Source: Rhizobacter sp. OV335 (lineage in GTDB: Bacteria; Pseudomonadota; Gammaproteobacteria; Burkholderiales; Burkholderiaceae_C). From it: a stretch of DNA of 47,941 nucleotides. The DNA is taken from positions 1 to 47,941 of the forward strand of contig NZ_FRCQ01000041.1 of the NCBI RefSeq assembly GCF_900142965.1. Direction: 5' to 3'. Of this stretch, positions 46,780 to 47,941 are shown one piece after another (within the stretch, counting starts at the first letter, position 1; every line of letters starts with the position of its first letter). A program made the translations under genes and the position numbers. Below the pieces are notes generated by a model. That model was not told the origin of the DNA. It saw only the letters and a list, made by a program, of their open reading frames with translations, and did not search any database.

Positions 46780-47941
46780 TGAGCACGCCGCAAGTGAAAG
46801 ACCACCGCGCCCTGAGATTCCTGACCGCCGGCAGCGTCGACGACGGCAAGAGCACGCTGATCGGCCGGCTGCTGTTCGACAGCCGCGCGATCCTGGCCGA
46901 TCAGCTCGACACGCTCGAGAAGCGCGCCGCCGGGGCGCCGATCGACCTGTCGCTGCTGACCGACGGCCTGGAGGCCGAGCGCGAGCAAGGCATCACGATC
47001 GACGTGGCCTACCGCTACTTCGCGACCAAGCAGCGCAAGTTCATCATCGCCGACGCGCCCGGCCATGAGCAGTACACCCGCAACATGGTGACGGCCGCGG
47101 CCGGCAGCGATGCGGCCGTCGTGCTGGTCGACATCACCAAGCTCGACACCCACGCCAGCCCGATGCCGCTGCTCGCGCAGACCCGCCGCCATGCACTGCT
47201 GGCGCACCTGCTGCGCGTGCCGAGCATTGTTTTCGCGGTCAACAAGCTCGATGCGGTGAGCGACCCGGCGCAGGCCTTCACGGCGACCAAGACCGCGCTG
47301 CTGGCGTTCGCGCAGCAGGCCGGCATCGCGGTGGCCGGCGTGATCCCGGTGTCGGCGCTGCGCGGCGACAACGTCACGCAACCGCTCGCCGCCGACTGGT
47401 ACGACGGCCCGTCGCTGCTGCAGTTGCTGGAAGCGCTGCCGGCGCTGCAGGAGCGCAAGGACGGCGACCTGCTGATCCCCGTGCAGTACGTGTCGCGCGA
47501 AGGCGAAGGCACCGGCAACCAGCCGCGCACGCTGTACGGCCGCGTCGCCCACGGCCGCGTGAAGGCCGGCGACACGGTACAGGTCTTCCCGAGCAACCAG
47601 ACCGCGATGGTCGCCGAGGTGCGCCTGGCCGGCGACGTCGTCGACGTGGTCGAGGCCGGCCAGTCGGCGGGCGTCGTGCTCGACCGGCAGCTCGACGTCT
47701 CGCGCGGCGACTGGATCTCGACGCCGTCGACCATCCACGAGACGCAGCGCTTCAGCGCGACGCTCGCGTGGCTCGACACCGAACCCGCCGTCGTCGGCCG
47801 CAAGTACTGGGTGCGCCACGGCAACCGCTGGGTGCAGGCGCGCATCACCGCGATCGAGAGCCGGCTCGACATCCACACGCTGGAGGCGATCGACGCGAAC
47901 CAGCTCGCCGTCAACGAGATCGGCCATGTGATCGTCGAGAC
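46779..47941 (+). CDS. cysN: sulfate adenylyltransferase subunit 1 (GTPase), 3' end outside window
   Basis: The 387 visible residues include the GTPase motifs G1 GSVDDGKST (18-26), the switch-I-like REQGITIDVAYRYF, G3 DAPGHEQYTRNM (from D92) and G4 NKLD (from N155), followed by the EF-Tu-like beta barrels with GNQPRTLYGRVAHGRVKAGD and DVSRGDWISTP. It couples GTP hydrolysis to APS synthesis by CysD. Stand-alone CysN is about 430-470 residues, so little is missing unless a CysC kinase domain is fused beyond the edge. Start ATG overlaps the cysD stop by one base. Confidence 0.96.
   Translation, partial: MSTPQVKDHRALRFLTAGSVDDGKSTLIGRLLFDSRAILADQLDTLEKRAAGAPIDLSLLTDGLEAEREQGITIDVAYRYFATKQRKFIIADAPGHEQYTRNMVTAAAGSDAAVVLVDITKLDTHASPMPLLAQTRRHALLAHLLRVPSIVFAVNKLDAVSDPAQAFTATKTALLAFAQQAGIAVAGVIPVSALRGDNVTQPLAADWYDGPSLLQLLEALPALQERKDGDLLIPVQYVSREGEGTGNQPRTLYGRVAHGRVKAGDTVQVFPSNQTAMVAEVRLAGDVVDVVEAGQSAGVVLDRQLDVSRGDWISTPSTIHETQRFSATLAWLDTEPAVVGRKYWVRHGNRWVQARITAIESRLDIHTLEAIDANQLAVNEIGHVIVE

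Overview
The window reads as a chromosomal segment of a GC-rich betaproteobacterium, most likely Burkholderiales (Methylibium/Rhizobacter/Piscinibacter-like). The evidence is the very high GC third-position codon use from about 16.6 to 42.9 kb, a propionate locus of the prpC-acnD-prpF type opposite a ScfR-family regulator, and a betaproteobacterial style of DUF3297, GST and cysDN genes. The genus is an inference; no rRNA or tRNA gene was seen.

Region 1 (1-16.6 kb) looks like an accessory or plastic segment. It starts with the 5' two thirds of an IS5-family transposase (minus strand, running off the left edge), whose insertion appears to have cut a gene at a CTAG target. After this come small regulator/enzyme modules: GrpB plus a coupled small protein; pirin; divergent LysR and AraC regulators; a secreted YtcJ-type amidohydrolase coupled to an AlgE-like outer-membrane channel; an alpha/beta hydrolase opposite a MerR regulator; two TetR/SDR divergent pairs, the second followed by a methyltransferase; and an azoreductase opposite a LysR regulator. 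Between them lie at least five gene relics: the 3' ends of a chloroperoxidase-like hydrolase, an IS1182-like transposase and a SnoaL-like protein, an internally deleted Rossmann/F420-reductase-like gene, and an AraC-type fragment. Codon use here is visibly less GC-rich than further right.

Region 2 (16.6-42.9 kb) looks like core chromosome. It holds scfR/prpC-acnD-prpF-prpB (2-methylcitrate cycle for propionyl-CoA), an OmpR-type regulator lacking the phospho-acceptor Asp, a His-rich Ala-Pro lipoprotein, DUF3297, a tiny membrane protein, a GST, two lipoprotein phosphoesterases (GDPD and calcineurin-like) that flank an AbiEii-type nucleotidyltransferase toxin/antitoxin pair, DUF1330, a degenerate-GGDEF/EAL phosphodiesterase, an XRE-cupin/GNAT operon, an MFS-LrgA-LrgB overlapping operon, an orphan VapB, small secreted and membrane proteins and a LacI-type repressor.

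Region 3 (42.9-45.77 kb) is a lower-GC stretch with a chemoreceptor and a TauE/SafE exporter. It directly precedes the GC-rich sulfate-activation genes cysD and cysN, the latter cut by the right edge.

The best leads are regulatory DNA: paired palindromes in the two TetR/SDR intergenic regions, a MerR-type promoter with a 19-bp spacer, a run of TTGCAAA-like sites between scfR and prpC, a 50-bp nested palindrome over the antitoxin start, and GTCA-N7-GTCA direct repeats (PHO-box geometry) before three plus-strand genes within 6 kb. I did not find a clearly new multi-gene defence or metabolic system.
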